In this document: piece after piece, positions 60,585 through 64,000 of the stretch
Layout: each line of letters starts with the position of its first letter
Numbering within the stretch: the first letter of the stretch is position 1
Source: Liolophura sinensis
Taxonomy: Eukaryota > Mollusca > Polyplacophora > Chitonida > Chitonidae
Reading direction: 5' to 3'
NCBI RefSeq assembly: GCF_032854445.1
Contig: NC_088301.1
Coordinates: 59,594,512 to 59,658,511 of the forward strand
DNA length: 64,000 nt
Notes under the pieces: model-generated
The model's input: the letters and a program-made list of their open reading frames with translations, nothing else
What the model was told of the DNA's origin: nothing
Databases searched by the model: none
Translations under genes and position numbers: made by a program

Positions 60585-60880
60585 GCCAAATTAAACTCAT
60601 AAGAATTCCTCATCAGTGGCCAATAAATCCAGATACATTTGACTAATTGTTTCGGTCAAAAATAAACCGCAAGAATAAGATGAAAATTAAATCCAGTTTA
60701 CGCTTTTCAATGCATGGACAACTACATGTTATATAGACAGGTATCAGTATGAAAAAAATTAAATCACTATTTAAATAATAATTATAGTTAACATTTAGTA
60801 ACCTTAATTAGGACAAAATAGCTAACAGAAGAGTTGGGGTGGGGTGGCTGGTTTTAGTATGGTAGAAAAATATGTAGCTG
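60585..60880. other. AT-rich spacer
   Basis: Nothing recognisable between the decayed ORF and the inverted-repeat cluster. Confidence 0.4.
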
Positions 60881-60887
60881 AGAGTCG

Positions 60888-61680
60888 TTAGCACTTGGCA
60901 TAAATACTTCTCAGCAGACGGCTTTTTGTGATCGCCTGTTAAAGTGCTAACTGACTTGGGTACTTAAGCAGCACAATATCTCCCCCTTTCACACCCATCC
61001 TTACAGTACACACTGACAATAAGCACAAAGACTTGGGCCGGAAAAATATAATAGTCTCATAAAAGTTTTTTTATCATTCAAGCAAGTCCCTTGCGAACAC
61101 GTCTATTTGAAAGTATTTTGATAACAGTTATATATATATATATATAGTTTAGCCCAGTCTTTTACTTTATACCTAAAGTTTACTGGCAGAATAAATTGTG
61201 CTGTTTTATTTCTTTAACTGTTTGGTGTTTTACACCATACTCAAGAATATTTCACTTTTACAGCGCAGCCCGGGGGAAATCCACGACCATTTGCAAGTTG
61301 CTGGAAGCCCTTCCCACGTGCGAGCAAACAAGAACCTCAGCATGAGCTGAACGACCAGATTGGTGAGAGGCTAAGTGATCAGTTCACTTTTCTATACCTA
61401 AAGTAACGGTCTCACCGTTACTTTAGGTATAAAGTAAAAGACTGGGCTAAACTATATATATATATATATCAAAATACTTTCAAAGAGATAGTCGTGTTAG
61501 GGATGGATGTGAAAGGGGGAGGTATTGTGCTGCTTAAGTACCCAAGTCAGTTAGCACTTTAACAGGCGATCACAAAAGCCGTCTGCTGAGAAGTATTTAT
61601 GCCAAGTGCTAAGTAAAAGACTGGGCTAAACTATATATATATATATAGTTTACCCCAGTCTTTTACAACGGTGTTTGTAC
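60888..61680. mobile_element. Nested inverted-repeat cluster
   Basis: An outer pair of arms, about 120 bp each and only a few mismatches apart, lies at 60888-61012 and about 61497-61612 (GTTAGCACTTGGCATAAATA and its complement, through CCCCCTTTCACA). An inner pair around TATA runs and AGTTTAGCCCAGTCTTTTAC lies at about 61098-61175 and 61424-61500. A perfect 18-bp palindrome with a CTC loop is at 61393-61431. A further palindrome, GTAAAAGACTGGGCTAAAC and (TA)n, is at 61616-61670. A diverged SINE lies between the arms. This looks like a foldback transposon or stacked MITE insertions. Confidence 0.75.
61215..61370 (-). repeat. Diverged SINE fragment inside the inverted-repeat cluster
   Basis: GGTGTTTTACACCATACTC, AAGAATATTTCACTTTTA, GCCCGGGGGAAATCCACGACC and AGATTGGTGAGAGGCT show the family order with deletions. 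Confidence 0.75.
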
Positions 61681-62831
61681 ATTACAATATACCTCAAACT
61701 GTGCCTTGCATTTAAGGTTAACTTACAAGCATCCCATTTTAGTCTTCCGCGTTAATGTTTCAATGTCAAAAAGTATTCTATTCTTTGCGTTTATATGCCC
61801 ATATTTAGCGTGCTTTAGTACTTTGGTGCTGTACCTATCCACGCTACTTGGAACACATTGTAAACTTTTCAGCAACATCAATATATTTCGCCCCTAATAT
61901 ACCTGTAATATACTTTTGTGATTTTGCAAAGTTATTATAAACCACAATTTATGGCATAAAATATAACAAAATGATTATCTCCAAATAAAGTCTTTTACAT
62001 ATAAACGCCGAAACATCATTTGCCACAAAACATGAATATTCGTAATATTAATATTATAGTCACACTCTTGCTCTTCAAGTTAAAAATGCTCATATATACT
62101 GCTAAATGACACTTGATACCTGATCCCAACAGCAGCTGGAATACTATGTAGAAATTCGAGGTGTTCTTATTAATAAATATATTAATTATTAATTTTTAAT
62201 ACTTTGCGCGTCAAATCTATTATTTTCGAAAATAAAGAAACCTTCATTATAAATTTATTTAATAACCGTACTCATCGCTTTTGTGTTTGCCTTTTAATGC
62301 ATACATTAATTATATGACGTACTGAAACGTATGGACGTCAAACCCGTGATTTTTGCAAAAATAAAGAAACGTTCAAAATAAATTTATTAAGAACCGTAAT
62401 TTACTATTTGATGGGTATTGCACGCTAAACCTGCCAAATATTTAATATTAAACCTGAAATCAGATATGTAATAGCCACATTATTCCTGCTTAAAGGAGAA
62501 GAAACTTTAAATATTAATCAAATACCATTGGAAAGAGTATGCATTTCCTCGCAGGTGCATGCCATAAACAATTCTAATACGTACCTTAAGATGATAAATA
62601 ATGGTCAGCGCCAAAATCCGCTGTGGGCGACTCCATTTCACCTAAGAACTAGTCCTGAAGTCTTCTGTGTTAGGAGGCGATTTGTCGCCGAAACCGCCGA
62701 AGTGTAGTTCGTACATTTCCGGTAGAACTCCTCTTCCCAGAAGGTAGCGAACAGTACAGTTGCGTTTTCCGCTTGACGATCGGGAAACCGCAATGTTGGA
62801 CGTAGGTTCCGAGTTTACACGAACAAGCGGA
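61681..62831. other. Intergenic up to the assembly gap
   Basis: Strongly AT-rich with no supported gene, except that GC content rises from about 62640 to the gap, where a short minus-strand frame (PIVKRKTQLYCSLPSGKRSS) may be the edge of a transposon ORF. Confidence 0.4.
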
Positions 62832-63031
62832 NNNNNNNNNNNNNNNNNNNNNNNNNNNNNNNNNNNNNNNNNNNNNNNNNNNNNNNNNNNNNNNNNNNNN
62901 NNNNNNNNNNNNNNNNNNNNNNNNNNNNNNNNNNNNNNNNNNNNNNNNNNNNNNNNNNNNNNNNNNNNNNNNNNNNNNNNNNNNNNNNNNNNNNNNNNNN
63001 NNNNNNNNNNNNNNNNNNNNNNNNNNNNNNN
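62832..63031. other. Assembly gap (200 N)
   Basis: A run of exactly 200 N, probably a standard-length or estimated scaffold gap. Features on its two sides should not be joined. Confidence 0.99.
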
Positions 63032-63149
63032 GCAAGTTCGTTCCCTAGGGCTGGTGTTTACTAAGTGATATAAATTGTCCCGATCGAGATAGGTTAAGGG
63101 CGTTTCAAAGAAAGTTTATGAGGCAGGGCTGGGGAGTTTTATGACCAGG

Positions 63150-63790
63150 GAAACGTGGAGCGCGGCATGATGTTCATTGGTTGTTCAAAAACTTTAAACG
63201 GCGTTATGGTAAACGTGATCCCCCAAGGCAGTTCGTCGGCGGTTGTTCACTCAGGGGCGAAGGTAGGGGGAGAGACCTTAGAAGATTTCGCCGATTGCAA
63301 TTTGGTTTTGGCCACTGTGGGATATTCCGGGGCCGCTGAGGATATGATACTGTCTTTATCCGTAGATCAGATCCTTAGAGGATGTGGCAAAAATGCTGGA
63401 GAGAGATGTAGGTGTAAAAGAGGTTGGGGTGCCAAAGTCCACTGAGGGTGCTAAGTCAGTTAGAATGGGACCCGAGGGTCGACCGACTTGGGATGATTTG
63501 ATGCATTTGATAATGAAGGCTTTGAGTCGATCCCATGATTCTGGAGGATGGGCTAATGCAAGTGCATCGGAAGCGTTGCCACCCTTGCCACCGTTTTGGA
63601 AAGATAGGCAGGGCTCCTAAGGTAGCAGGGGTGAGGGGGGGGGGTACCTTCAATTAAGGGCAATGTTCGACCACGTATCAGGTCATTTAGTCCCAATTGT
63701 CAATGTTTTATTTGTTGCCAGGGAGGCCATTTTGCCCGGGAGTGCCGTCGGAGGTCCGGGTGCATCGAAAGATTCTATGTGATTGTGGTT
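63150..63790 (+). pseudogene. gag-like retrotransposon relic with CCHC zinc knuckle
   Basis: Near 63700-63760 one frame reads CFICCQGGHFAREC, a C-x2-C-x4-H-x4-C knuckle followed by RRRSG, typical of retroelement gag proteins. Upstream, open stretches in other frames (DNA from 63155, then 63384 to 63620) look like the preceding gag region broken by frame changes, one at a poly-G run near 63640. The GC content and style differ from neighbouring DNA. The LTR family cannot be assigned. Confidence 0.6.
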
Positions 63791-64000
63791 TGATTTTCTC
63801 ACGGCTCATGGTTGTGTGGTTGATTTGTATCGGGAATGTGTTAAGTGGTAGGAGATAAAATTGTGCATGCTCAACATACATGTATATTGAACTCTGCTGG
63901 CCATAGGTTAGAAGTCCGTCGGGAAATGGTGAAAGATTGCACTGTAATATGCCCCCCCCCCCTCCCCTGAGTAAGGTGATCTTAACCGGTTATATGACGA
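63791..64000. other. Right edge, no feature
   Basis: Continuation of the retroelement-like region. It has a poly-C run near 63952 and no readable domain. Confidence 0.4.

Overview
This is a eukaryotic nuclear window, AT-rich, with long introns, GT-AG splice sites and many short interspersed repeats. The repeats include a tRNA-headed SINE present in at least ten copies and motifs I associate with molluscan and related lophotrochozoan genomes. I read the source as a marine lophotrochozoan invertebrate, most likely a mollusc. The clade is an inference from repeat style, not a proof. A 200-base run of N (62832-63031) marks an assembly gap.

Four protein-coding loci could be rebuilt exon by exon. 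(1) Minus strand, 754-8618: mitochondrial succinate-semialdehyde dehydrogenase (ALDH5A1), 12 coding exons, 529 residues. (2) Minus strand, 14869-17738: an iodothyronine deiodinase-like selenoprotein with an in-frame UGA at the active site and two related SECIS-like hairpins in the 3'UTR. A long Arg/Ser-rich open exon at 18281-19276 can splice in phase to it. (3) Plus strand, 21378-41651: FBXL13/DRC6, an F-box leucine-rich-repeat subunit of the ciliary nexin-dynein regulatory complex, 23 coding exons, 774 residues. (4) Minus strand, 47869-55178: a C2H2 zinc-finger protein with an AT-hook and eight canonical fingers, 7 exons, with a one-base frame break in exon 2. I see no sign that these genes work as one pathway.

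The most striking structure is at 41.6-44.9 kb. The last coding exon of FBXL13 has seeded a 78-bp minisatellite of about 42 copies. Each copy repeats the final codons, the stop and the start of the 3'UTR. Because 78 is a multiple of three, the antisense strand shows a misleading 869-codon open frame.

The remainder is transposon-rich. There is a decayed PIF/Harbinger element (9.7-10.3 kb), a reverse-transcriptase relic inside an FBXL13 intron (24.6-25.5 kb), and foldback or palindromic elements (12.1, 39.5, 40.7 and 60.9-61.7 kb). A decayed ORF with C48/Ulp1-protease-like motifs lies at 59.2-60.6 kb, and a gag-like zinc-knuckle relic lies at 63.1-63.8 kb.
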